Of a DNA stretch of 64,000 bases, positions 11,785 to 23,700 are shown one piece after another. Origin of the DNA: Asterias amurensis (lineage: Eukaryota > Echinodermata > Asteroidea > Forcipulatida > Asteriidae); contig NC_092669.1 of the NCBI RefSeq assembly GCF_032118995.1, positions 10,650,335 through 10,714,334 on the forward strand, given 5' to 3'. Numbering within the stretch: the stretch's first letter is position 1; each line of letters begins with the position of its first letter. Under the pieces are notes generated by a model. That model made no database searches. It saw only the letters and a program-made list of their open reading frames with translations, and was not told the DNA's origin. The translations under genes were made by a program, and so were the position numbers.

Positions 11785-12172
11785 TAGTTTTAGTTATGTG
11801 TGTTAATGGTGATACGTTTTTGTATTGTTTTATAAAATTTTAAAGACTGTATTTTATCCCAAACATTCTCTTTATTGTCCTGTGGCTGCAATATAATGAA
11901 ATAAATAAATAAATATGTCACATGGGTGTACAATGGACAGTATTTACTGCAATATACTGTATTATTACATGCATTTTGATCAGACATTTGGTAAGGTTGG
12001 CAGAAAACCAGCTTTATCTTAAACTCTTACAAGTGTTCTTCCGAAAGAGTACCCTTGATTGATGACTCGTTGTCTAGACTTATTAATGGTGCTCAAAGGT
12101 GGGAAACTGGACCCTAAACAATTGTAAGATAAGGTTGAGCACTGAGTAAGGATGTGTCTATTTGAAGATTAA
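11785..12172 (+). repeat. Local duplication, copy 1 of 2
   Basis: Matches 12548-12920 at high identity (for example GGCAGAAAACCAGCTTTATC and GAAAGAGTACCCTTGATTGA). No coding function seen. Confidence 0.8.
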
Positions 12173-12547
12173 ACAAAACAATAAACAAAATAATAATGGT
12201 ACTACCACTAGTACTAGTAATAAAATGTTATTTTAGGCAGTTAGTTGTAGTTTTAGGGGTTCAATACAAATTGCATTCACACTTTCCTCATAAATAAAAG
12301 TCATACAAGTTAAGTTCAACATGGCTTTTTGTAATAATTGGTTCAAGTGGAAACTTTAGACTAGCTGCCAATCACCAAGAGAGGGCGCTCTTCACCAGGT
12401 AATGTCAACAACTTAGGAGTAGTAGCATGAGTGACGGTCACTGACAGCAAATACCTTGTGTTTTGCGTGTTTTTGATTTTGTATTTTAGATTTAGCCAAA
12501 CTGTGTTTTGTTTTTCAAAACACAATGCCAGCATAAACCAAACTGTT
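12173..12547. repeat. Composite spacer made of two gene-intron-like pieces
   Basis: 12176-12360 resembles 7606-7780 (intron 1 of the 460-aa gene), and 12355-12545 is the inverted counterpart of 2855-3065 (another intron of the same gene). Confidence 0.65.
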
Positions 12548-12920
12548 CTAGTTATGTGTTAATGTTGATATGTACACGTATTGTTTTATATAATTATAAA
12601 GATTGTATTTTATTCCAACCGTTCTCTTTATTGTCCTGTGGTAACAATATAATGAAATAAATAAATAAATAAATATGTCACATGGGTGTACAATGTACAG
12701 TATTTACTGCAATATACTGTATTATTACATGCATTTTAATCAGACTTTTGGTAAGATTGGCAGAAAACCAGCTTTATCTTAAACTCTTGTGTTCTTCCGA
12801 AAGAGTACCCTTGATTGATGACTCGTTGTCTAGACTTGTTAATGGTGCTCAAAGGTGGGAAATTGGACCCTAAACAATTGTAAGATAAGGCTGAGTAAAG
12901 ATTTGTCTATTTGAAGATTT
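12548..12920 (+). repeat. Local duplication, copy 2 of 2
   Basis: Second copy of 11785-12172, with small indels. Confidence 0.8.
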
Positions 12921-12934
12921 GAATATGTTTTTGA

Positions 12935-13110
12935 TATGTTTTTGAAAGGGCAAGGGCACCAAGGCATTTTCTTTTTGGCAAAGGGCACCCCATGAGGAAA
13001 TTGTAAGTTTCTACTAGAGCATTTCCAGGGCAACAAGGCAATGACGTAGGGCAACGGAGGCAATCGCATTCGTTGCCTCCGTGAAGTGTCAGGCCTGAAT
13101 GTACTGTGAA
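12935..13110 (+). repeat. Dispersed repeat G
   Basis: Same family as 4555-4705: GGGCAAGGGCACCAAGGC, GGGCACCCCATGAGGAAATT and TTGCCTCCGTGAAGT. Confidence 0.7.
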
Positions 13111-13229
13111 TTCTCCACTAAGATACTGCCAACTGTGGTCTAGTGTACATTTTAAGCCTTGACTTAAAACAATATGCATGATTTGTTTTGTGATAGGTGC
13201 ATGTCTACTTAACTTCCCGTAGATTTTGT

Positions 13230-13396
13230 TCTTTTAGAGAACTGTTTGCTAAGCCGAAACAAGCAGGATACCAGTGAGTCAAAAATTTTACATGTGATAT
13301 ATTAGTTTGGCTGGTTACCTTATTCTGGTAAGCATAATTTTGTTATGCTTAGCAATTTTTGTGTGTTTAAAGCAGCTCAATGAAATTGGGCCCTGG
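13230..13396. mobile_element. Fragment of the GGGCCCAATTTCAT family
   Basis: Ends in AGCAGCTCAATGAAATTGGGCCC. The left end is lost. The intact copy is 31921-32150. Confidence 0.55.
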
Positions 13397-13420
13397 CATG
13401 TAGACACACAATGGTGTTAA

Positions 13421-13802
13421 AGGAACACGTTGCCTTGGATCGTTCGAGTTGGTCTTTGAAAAGCCTTTTTAACCCTTTGTTATAAAATTGATATGTTAGA
13501 AAGATGTTGTAAAAGTAGGATACAATGATCTACACAAATATGCCTCAAAATTGCGTGGTTTTCGTTTTACCTTGTCGACTAACACGGTCGGCCATTTATG
13601 GGAGTCAAAAAGTTGACTCCCATAATTGGCCGACCGTGTTAATTTGCGACGTAAAATGAAAACCGTGCAATTTTGAGTGATACTTGTGTGGATCATTATA
13701 TTCTACTTTTAAAACGTCTTTCCAACGATATACATTTCATAACAAACGGTTTCAAACGCTTTTTTATAGACCAACTCGTCCGATCCAAGGCAACGTGTTC
13801 CT
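13421..13802. mobile_element. MITE family C, long palindrome, TTAA target
   Basis: Flanked by TTAA at 13417-13420 and 13803-13806. Ends AGGAACACGTTGCCTTGGAT and its inverse. The element is a near-complete palindrome around ATTTATGGGAGTCAAAAAG, with arms of about 180 bp. Non-coding. Confidence 0.88.
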
Positions 13803-14132
13803 TTAATTGCAAACAAGTATTGAACATGTACCTCACCATGCAATGCTTCAAAACCCATGCATGCTTTAAACAAAAGCCCGCACTCCTCAATTAAATTTTA
13901 AAACTGTTATTTTCCTTTCCCACATACAATCTGCTGGCGCTCTATTTGCATACCATCGCTACTGGCCATTTTGAACCTTTAACCTTCCTGTTTCCATGGT
14001 GATGCCTACATTTCATTGCACCTCCTGGTACCCTCACCTCCTATAACCTAAACACAGAAGGTAAGTTGGTTGAATCCATCTAAGGTGCTGTATACCAGTC
14101 ATTATCATAACATGTAGGACTCAAATAATACT

Positions 14133-14386
14133 GTATTGAATATGACGTCACCATTTTAAATAACTGCCCTACAACATGGCGTCTGTAAGTGTATGCATGC
14201 ATGTGCTGTAGAAATCAAACCGGGATTGTTGCGTGCTTCATTGATGTACGCATTTTAGACGCGCATACGGTTTGCCCTACATACAAGATGGCGACTTCCA
14301 TGGAAACATGCACGCACCCCCACGCACATGTTCACAGACGCCATGTTGTAGGGCAGATATTTGAGTAGTGACATCATATTCAATAC
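14133..14386. mobile_element. Inverted-repeat element, about 250 bp
   Basis: TTGAATATGACGTCACCATT ... CCCTACAACATGGCGTCTGT returns inverted at the right end (arms about 52 bp). Confidence 0.75.
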
Positions 14387-14705
14387 GGTCTATAGGTTTT
14401 CCTTATAAAAAACACAGTGTACACACAGGTGGACATGGATTTATTTAGTCGGTACCCGCACAATGACCTGTAGAGATGCTGGTACTACTGTACTATTATG
14501 CAGTACATGCAGAAAGCACAATTTTTTGTTATCATAGTTACTGTTTGTAGTATTACAGACGTGGCCTACGTGCCAGTGTTCATGAGTACCACACACTGTT
14601 AGTTGGTGTTAGAGTCTGATTGTGCAGGCAGTTTATTACCTGGGGAAATGTTGATGGAGATTCCACAAATACTTTGTGCATAAATCACTTAACATCTGTC
14701 GAATT

Positions 14706-17700
14706 ATGGACGTTATATCTGCTGTAAGTATTTTTGAGCACACTATCGTTTATTTGCTATTATATTACATGTGTGTAATAATATATTTAGTTCTTGCACT
14801 TCACAATAGGCCCCTAACCATCTCAAAGCACTTTACATTAGTCCCCTGGTCACTGGGCCAATAAATAAAATTCCTTTAATCTTTCTCAGACCCAAACCCA
14901 TACGCCGATGACTTAACCACCAGAACTTGAATTTGATGCTTTTAACCACTCGGCCTTAATACACCATGTACATGTAATAACATATTTAGTTCTTGCACTT
15001 CACAATTGGCCCCTAACCGTCTCAAAGCGCTTTACATTTGTCCCCTGGTCACTGGGCCAATAAATAACATTCCTTTAATCTTTCTCAGACCCGAACCCAT
15101 ACGCCGATGACTTAACCACCAGAACTTGAATTTGATGCTTTTAAAGGCAGTGGACACTATTGGTAATTACTCAAAATAATTTTTGGCATAAAACCTTTCT
15201 TGGTGACGAGTAATGGGGAGAGATTGATGGTATAAAACATTGTGAGAAACGGCTCCCTCTGAAGTGCCATAGTTTTCGAGAAAGAATTAATTTTCCACAA
15301 ATGTGATTTCGAGACCTCAGATTTAGAACTTGAGGTCTCGAAATCAACCATCCTTTTTTTTTTTTTATCTCGCAAGTTCGATTACCGATTGAGCTCAAAT
15401 TTTCACAGATTGGTTATTTTATGCATATGTTGAGATACACCAACTGTGAAGGCTAGTCTGTGACAATTACCAATAGTGTCCACTGCCTTTAACCACTCAG
15501 CCTTGATACCCTGTACATGTACATACGTATGTGTACATGTACGATTACAAACACTTGGTTTAGAAAGGCCAGGGTTATTCTCACAGTGGTCAGTGCCAAA
15601 AACCTGTCCGGCACTCAGGCCAACCACCACTGGAAGAATTTCTTCTGTTTGACACTTTCAAACCACCACACCTTTTAAAAAGTTTTAAATTACACTTGCA
15701 TTTTCCTTCAAAAGTTTTCCACAAAAAGTAATGTTGGGTGTTTACCAGTAAAAATATTATTTGATTTGAGTCTATTTATATGATGATCTACCATGTAACT
15801 GATCAGTCTCGCATAGGTTTCCAGGGAAACATTTTTCCACAACTAAAAAAAAACCTGGGCAGAATCATGAAAAGTGTTTTGATTGTTTATTTCTCTACAG
15901 TTCGGTGTTCCCGTTTTGTTGGGCATCGGCGTGATTGCCGTCACCATCATCATTGGCAAGTTCTTCTTAGGAGGGAAACGCAAACCTGCCGGGCCGCCGA
16001 AAGCTCTGAAAGATCCTGAAACAAAATTTCCATTTGAGCTGGTGGATAAAGAGGTGAGATTGGGAAAAAACAGTCTGAAGAGTTCATACCAGTTCAAAAG
16101 TTTGGATGTTGAGTTACTGAACATGCTGATTGGTTTTGCACTGAGGACTGCACTAGTGATCTGATCGTGCGTATAGTATACCCTAGTCCAACAGTTTAGG
16201 TTTTGAGTTGCTGAATGGTTTTGGACCGAGGACTGCACTCGTATTGGTGGGATCAGACACACTACACCGTATGAGGAAATTGTAAATTTTTTCCACTGTA
16301 ACAATTCAAGGGCACCAAAGCATTGACCAGGGGCATCAAGGTGCCTCGGTGAAGGATCAGGCCTGTTATGGGGGTAGTGTTTAATTTGGCAAACCTTTTT
16401 TTTTTCGCTGCAGATTGTTAGTCATGACACAAGACGCTTCCGTTTTGCCTTACCATCCAAGGATCACATCCTCGGTCTTCCAGTCGGTGAGTCTTGAAAG
16501 TCTTCTTTGTCCTTAAAAATCTAACTCCAAACATGCCAAGGTGGTGTTATTCCTCTCAAATATTCATGGACACATACGTACAATGACATCACCAAATTTT
16601 AGAGCGCCCTCTAGGGCCAGACTAAAATTGTATAAAATAAACTTTACTAGAAGTCTGTTGCAGAGTTTATGTTTAACTGACACTGTTTCTTTAATCCTGT
16701 TGAATAGGTCAGCATATCTACTTAACATGCCGCATCGATGGCAAGCTAGTTATCCGTCCCTACACCCCGGTGACTTGCGATGATGACAAGGGTTATATGG
16801 ACCTTGTTATTAAGGTGAGTAAATGTACATAAAAATAATAAACATTTTTATATAGCGCTTATATACACCCAAAGTGCTTTCAAAACTTTCACCCCTGGTC
16901 ACTGGGCCACTTGGTTCATTTCTTAAACCATCTTAGCTCCCTGGGGGTATACAATCTGTGCTGCCAATATGTAGCGCAATAAGCTAAATCAATCACAAGA
17001 ACCAACGCTACCCTCACGAGACCTATTTACCCCCTGGGTGGAGGGAAGCAATTAGAGTTAAGTGTCTTGCTAAGAGACACAAGTGTCGCGACCTAAGCTT
17101 GGGCGATATCGATTTATTTTATTCGCGACATATCGCAGACAATATATCGCGATATTCGATATAATTGCGATTAATTAAATTTGACATCATTAGTCTTCAA
17201 ACTTCCAGTGAAAGTTGTAGAAGAGACAGTCATAGCATAAAAGAGGTGTTCTAATGACCTATTCTCCTGGTTTTACTCCAAACCTATGGGTTGCAAGATA
17301 TTTCAGCTAGAAAATTCATGCCGATATTGCGATATTAAATCGATTCCGCGATATATCGATATTTCGATTAAAACCAAATCGATCCGATATCAAAATCGTT
17401 TCCAAGTTAGTATCGCTATATTCGATAGTATCGTGATATCGCCCAAGCTGATCACGACCTAGACTGGAACCCACACTTGGCTGAACAGAAACACCAGAGC
17501 TTAAGTTCGATGCTCTTATCCGATCGGCTATGACATCTCGCCAATTTGTACATAGGCAATAAGGTCGCGTGGTTGGACTGGTGTTATAGTTGAGTTTTGC
17601 GCTAACTTTTGCGTTTTTGTTTGTTTTGTATTTTGGAAATTAAAGGGAAGGTATACATTTGTTAACCCTCTTGTAATAAGTGGCAATAAAAATAAAATAA

Positions 17701-20700
17701 TTGGTTATTTTAAAAGCATACAACAGCGTTCTTAAGTGAGGTGTCTTGCTTAAGGACACATTATATGTGTCATTAAAGCCATTGGACCCTTTCGGTTCAC
17801 AGATTTACAATAACTTACAGGGTTTACAGAAGGCAATGGTGAAAGACTTCTCTTGAAATATTATTCCATGAAATGCTTCATTTTTTGAGAAAACAGCAAA
17901 ACAGTATAAATTCTTGAGAATTACGGATTTATTTTAAACACATGTCATGACACGGCGAAACGCGCGGAAACAAGGGGAGATTTTTCCGTTGTTTTCTCCC
18001 GACTCCGATGACCGATTGAGCCTAAATTTTCACAGGTTTGTTATTTGATATAGAAGTTGTGGTACACAAAGTGTGGGCCTTGGATAACACTGTTTACCGA
18101 AAGGGTCCAATGGCTTTAACAGGATTCAAACCCTCATTCGATGACGAAGCCACTAGAACTTGAATTCAATGCTCTAAAACCCTCAGGTCATGATAACCAT
18201 TTCGTTGTGACAAGAATTAGCATCGATTATTGCCATTGTACACAGCAGGTCTTTAACTTGCTCTTGAAGGGGCACAGTAATTTTCCTCTGGTATGGATGG
18301 GGCACTTCTATGAGGAAAATGTAATATTGTTATGGGAACTTTGCAAAAGGCACCACAGCAAAAGCACAGGGCACCACGGCATTTGCTGCGGGTGCCGTGG
18401 ACAATTTCAAGGCCTGACACAGAATACTTAATGTTTTTTTTTTTTTTTTTTTTCTTAAATCCCACTCCAGGTGTACTTCAAGGATGTTCACCCCAAGTTC
18501 CCAGAGGGAGGGAAAATGTCTCAGTATCTTGAAAACCTGGAGATTGGAGACTCGATTGATGTCCGTGGCCCAAGCGGGCTCTTAGTGTATGACGGATGTG
18601 GTAAGTGTAAAGAAAGAGACTCGTTTATGAGCAAGACAGCAACATTAAAGGCACTGGACACCTTTGGTAATTGTCAAAGACTAGTATTCTTACTTGATGT
18701 ATCCCAACATATTTTTCTCCTTTTGACCCAATTCACCTGACGCCATCATCAGAATAATCTTGGATGCGCCATTTTGGTGGTCAATGTCAACGTGTGTTGT
18801 TCAGTGAAGTGCGCAATTTAGGCGACGCGGCGTTAATACACGTAAACCTAATGACCACCAACCTGGTGAGCGTGGCATCAGTCGCCGCCTGTGACGCGCG
18901 TGCAAGGGGTCAATAGCGTGAAAATTTGCTTACTGTTAGGCAGCTCTATGAAATTGGACCAAGACCATTGAATGGGGATAGGGTTTTCAGTCCCCCGACC
19001 TGAATGATTGTGTGCTCTTTCCAAGTTTTCCTCCCACATCTTAAACTGAGATTTCTTCACCATCTTCCTGACACGGGTATCTTCAATTGCGTAGAGCTGC
19101 TTAGGTTAGGCAAAAATGAGCAGGATACCAGTCACAAATTTTCCTTGTGACACGGTAGTTTGGCTGGTAAACTTATTCTGGTATGCATAATTTTGTTGTG
19201 CTTAGCTACGTTTTGTGCTTAAGCAGCTCCATGAAATTAGACCCTGGTCACAGTGCTAAGCACTTTCAAAGTGTACCGTGATTTTAGTACCCAAAACCAC
19301 ATTGACTCGAACTGTTTGGCATCAGTGCTTTACAGATACTTTGCTGGTGTTGTTGTTGTTGTTCTTTCTATGAAATTGTATTTTTTATCTATTTACACTC
19401 CTTGTATATTTGTTGTTGAAATTGCCATTATTAGTGTGTCTCATGTTGAATTGTATTTTTTTTTTAAATGTGCATGTCGGATTTCTTTCATTGTCATGTA
19501 TACAATTTTAAACTACAGATTTGTGTTTTTTACCTCACAGCCATGTTCTTGTGCATTATGTCTATTCATGTTTTTATCATAAATTGTAGCATCAAGATAT
19601 CTACATGATACTTTCTGATTGTAATTTAGTTTACTTTTTCATATCTTTCTGGGGTGCTATCTTTTAAACTGTTTTTTTTTTTGTTATCATTGTACATAAA
19701 TTTTACTTGTTTTCTTAATAATTGTTATTATGGTATTATTTTATAATTTTTGTAACCTATATCCCCTTCAAAAATCCAAACGTTTTATGACATTTGATTT
19801 GAGCTTTTGCTGCTCCACTAGCTTGGCTTAAGGCCGAATCACACTGCAGCGATAGCGAAAACAATAATGATCAAGACGCAAAGAGAACGCATTCTAATTG
19901 GTTGAATTGCTCCGCGCAGAATACGCACACGCTCATTCAACCAATGGTATGCATTCTGTTTGCGTCGTTATTGTTATTGTTCTCGTTATCGCTACAGTGG
20001 GACCGGGCCTTTTAACCTTTCATTTTAACACTAATCTGTTTGTCGTACAGGCCAGTTCAGCATCAAAGCAGACAAGAAATCCGAGGCTGTGAAGACGCAT
20101 GCCAAAAATATCGGAATGATTGCTGGTGGTACAGGTATGGAGGAAGAAAAAGATTTTTTGTTTTATTTTTGTTTATTTTTTTTGCCCTTAAAATTGGGCC
20201 ATATTTATGTTGCATCAGTGAACAGGCCTCAGAATCACACGTGGCATGGTGGGCTTAACGGTTAAGATCACCGGATTCTAGTTCAGGTGTTTCTGATCAG
20301 CTGAGTGTGGATTTGAGTCTCAACCATGACACTTGTGTCTTGCCGACGTTAAGCAAGACACTTACATAATCATGATTGTTTCGTAAAGTTGGGAGGTAGT
20401 GCTTTCTGCTCTACCAGCCAGGCTTCTGATGGATGATACCCAATCCTACATCCGTATGGACTGTAAAGGAGGTAACCCTGTTTCAGCCCCAGGAGTAGGT
20501 AGCAACGGCCCCTGGAAAAATAGTTGACTTGTAGCCCACACCCTGAATTGACCTTCAGGTCTCGTGTGTTGGGCGACCTGCAAACAACTTAAATAAATAC
20601 ATTAAAACCCACACCTATTGCCGTCATGCCATGTGCTTTTTTTGTTGTCATGGTTGTGCTTCCTGTTAAAAATCTGATAATTTTTGCACTGAAACGACGA

Positions 20701-23700
20701 TTGAAGCTTTCGATTTTGCCTTTTGATGTTCGTTATCCAAGAACCAACACGACTCAAAAGAGATATTCATATGGCATTACCGCAAACTTCTTTTAGTTTT
20801 ACTTCGACCATACAAAGTTGCATATCCTACTAATCTTCACTATGTCTTTAATATTCCAGGCATCACTCCAATGCTACAGCTGGTCAGGCAAGTCTTGAAG
20901 GACCCTGCTGACAAATGTAAAGTGTGGCTTTTGTTTGCAAACCAGGTAGGCGGGGCTAGAGTTTTTCTTGTGCGAGGGTTTTGATCAGGCCTCGGTCTGA
21001 AACCATAACCCACATTTGTTGTTTTGGTGACCTCTATATAAACAAAGTACAAACTATTGGTTAGAAGCGTAGGGCTATATATATTGACTAGAGCGCTAAA
21101 ACCCCGTTATACATGCACTAAGGTTTTGAAGCCGTGTGGGCGCATCCATGTTTATGTACAAACCAATACAAAAGCTTGAAATTTTGTACAGCAATTGTAC
21201 GGCTATTTGCATGATAGTGCGTTTGTTCTTTTTTATGTCATCATCGAAGCAAAAAACACAGCAAATGTGAACGCACAATCTGCTGATCAGCGTACAAACT
21301 GCGAGCGTCATATGCGTCATGTTTAAAAGGCGCGTATACTTTTCTTAGTACGTCAATCAAGTCGAAGTTACGGTTTTCGGCACACGCCGAATGTAAAAAA
21401 AACGCGGCAATGTGTGTTCTCTTGAAATTAAAATCGTTCCGAACCTCGCGCAACACTTCAAACATCTCTGCGCTCAGGGTGGCTTCAAAACGCAGAGCAA
21501 GTTAGCGCTCTAGTCAATATATATAGCTCTATGGTTTGAAGCCTATAGCAGTTTTCGATGGTTTGAAGCATTTTGAGAACGATTCACATTTCATGACCTG
21601 TCATTATTATCCATTTTTATCTGTATGATCATGTGTCAGCCTCTCAACCAATAGGATCGCCTTAAACGTTTGTGTTATCTCTGAATTTCTATAATTTGGT
21701 CACTGGTGATATAGTCACATGACCGTCTCTCAACCAATAGGATTGCTTAAATTGGCTGCGGTATTTATGAATGAATAATTTCTTCCCACTACCAAAATGT
21801 TAGAAACATTGGGTGCAGGTTCTGTTCATCGGCTGCCCCAAAACTATGAAATGAACTGCCATCTGTAATCCAACACTCTCAATCCTTTGATATGTTTAAC
21901 CGAAAAGTGAAGACTTTTCTTTTTAACCTTGCTTTTATGTAATTGTGCTTGTATGTAGATTTTTAAGTTGAATGTAATTTTTCTTGTTTTTTTTTTATTA
22001 AATAAAATGTTTTTTTCCTTCTTGTTGTAATGTACGATCATTTTTGTGGAATTGGCGCAATATTTTATTTAATCATCATTTAAATTACAAGATTTTTTGT
22101 ATTTTTTGTATTTATTTTTTTTACTTCAGACTGAGAAGGATATTCTTCTTCGTCCTGAGCTGGAGGAAATCAGTAAGGAGCATGGGGATCGGTTCAAGCT
22201 TTGGTACACCCTGGACAGGCCTGATGAAGGTAAGTTTTAACATGGTCGTTTGTTCTGTCCTCAGTTTTAGTCTGCTGTTTGTGTGTCGTTGCTGAAGGTT
22301 TTGCGTCGTTTTTGTGTTGTTGCTGAAGGTTTCTCCTTCAAACATTACACTGAGACAAGTTTTTGTTACTTTCTAGTGTCTTGATGTTCTTGTCTTTAAT
22401 TATCAATATGTATTTTTCTAAAGAGAAAAATGTATTCTTGAATGGAATTGCTTTGAATGAACTGAATTGAATTGGTTTGAAATAAATTATATTGAATTAT
22501 ATTAAATTGAATTGAATTGAAGTGCTTGAATTGTGTTATCTTGTATTGAAATGAATTTTATGGAGTTGCTTTGAAATGAATTGAATTGAATTGACTCTTA
22601 TTGACTTGTATTGACTTGTATTGTATTGTATTGTATTGACATGATTTGACTTGAAAGTACTTGAAGTTAAACTGTATTAAGTTGACTTTGAAATTACTTC
22701 AATTGAATTGTATTGAATTGACATGAATTGACTTTAAATGTATTGAATTTATTTGAATTGACTTCGACTGACTTGTATTGACTTGTATTGTATTGAATTG
22801 AATTGAATTGTATTGCATTGTGTTGAATTGTATTGAATTGCATTGACATGATTTTACTTCAAATTACTTGAATTGAATTATATTGCCTTGACTAGAATTG
22901 ACTTGAATTGACTTGAATTGACATGAACTTGATTGACTTGAATTGAATTGACTTGACTTGAATTGATTTGAATTGACTTGAATTGAATTGAATTGACTTG
23001 AATTGACTTGTAGTGTATTGAATTGAATTGAAATGTGTTGAAATGACTTGAATTGTCTTGAATAGAATTGATTTGAATTGACTTGTATTGTGTTGAATTG
23101 ATTTGAATTGAGTTGAATTGACTTCAACTGACTTGTATTGACTTGTATTGTAATGCATTGTATTGAATTGCCTTGACATGATTTTACTTGAAATTACTTG
23201 AATTGAATTATATTGCCTTGACTAGAATTGAATTGAATTGATATGAACTTAATTGACTTGAATTTAATTGACATTGAATTGACTTGTATTGTATTGAATT
23301 GAATTGAATTGTATTGAATTGACTTGACTTGAATTGACTTGTATTGAATTGACTTGTAATGAATTGAATTGAATTGACTTGACTTGAATTGACTTGTATT
23401 GAATTGACTTGTATTGAATTGACTTGTATTGAATTGAATTGACTTGTATTGAATTGACTTGACTTGAATTGACTTGTAATGAATTGACTTGTAATGAATT
23501 GAATTGAATTGACTTGACTTGATTTGAATTGACTTGTATTGAATTGACTTGTAATGAGTTGACTTGTATTGAATTGAATTGACTTGTATTGAATTGACTT
23601 GACTTGAATTGACTTGTATTGTATTGAATTGAATTGTATTGACTTGACTTGAATTTAACTAACTTTAATTGAATTGACTTGTATTGAATTTAAACTGTAT

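Noticed and set aside
19253-19582. 109-codon plus-strand frame with hydrophobic content
   Set aside because: T-rich intron sequence between reductase exons 5 and 6; no splice sites in phase and no recognisable motif.
22864-23179. Gln/Ser/Asn/Phe-rich open frames on the minus strand
   Set aside because: Pure translation of the TTGAA-type satellite.
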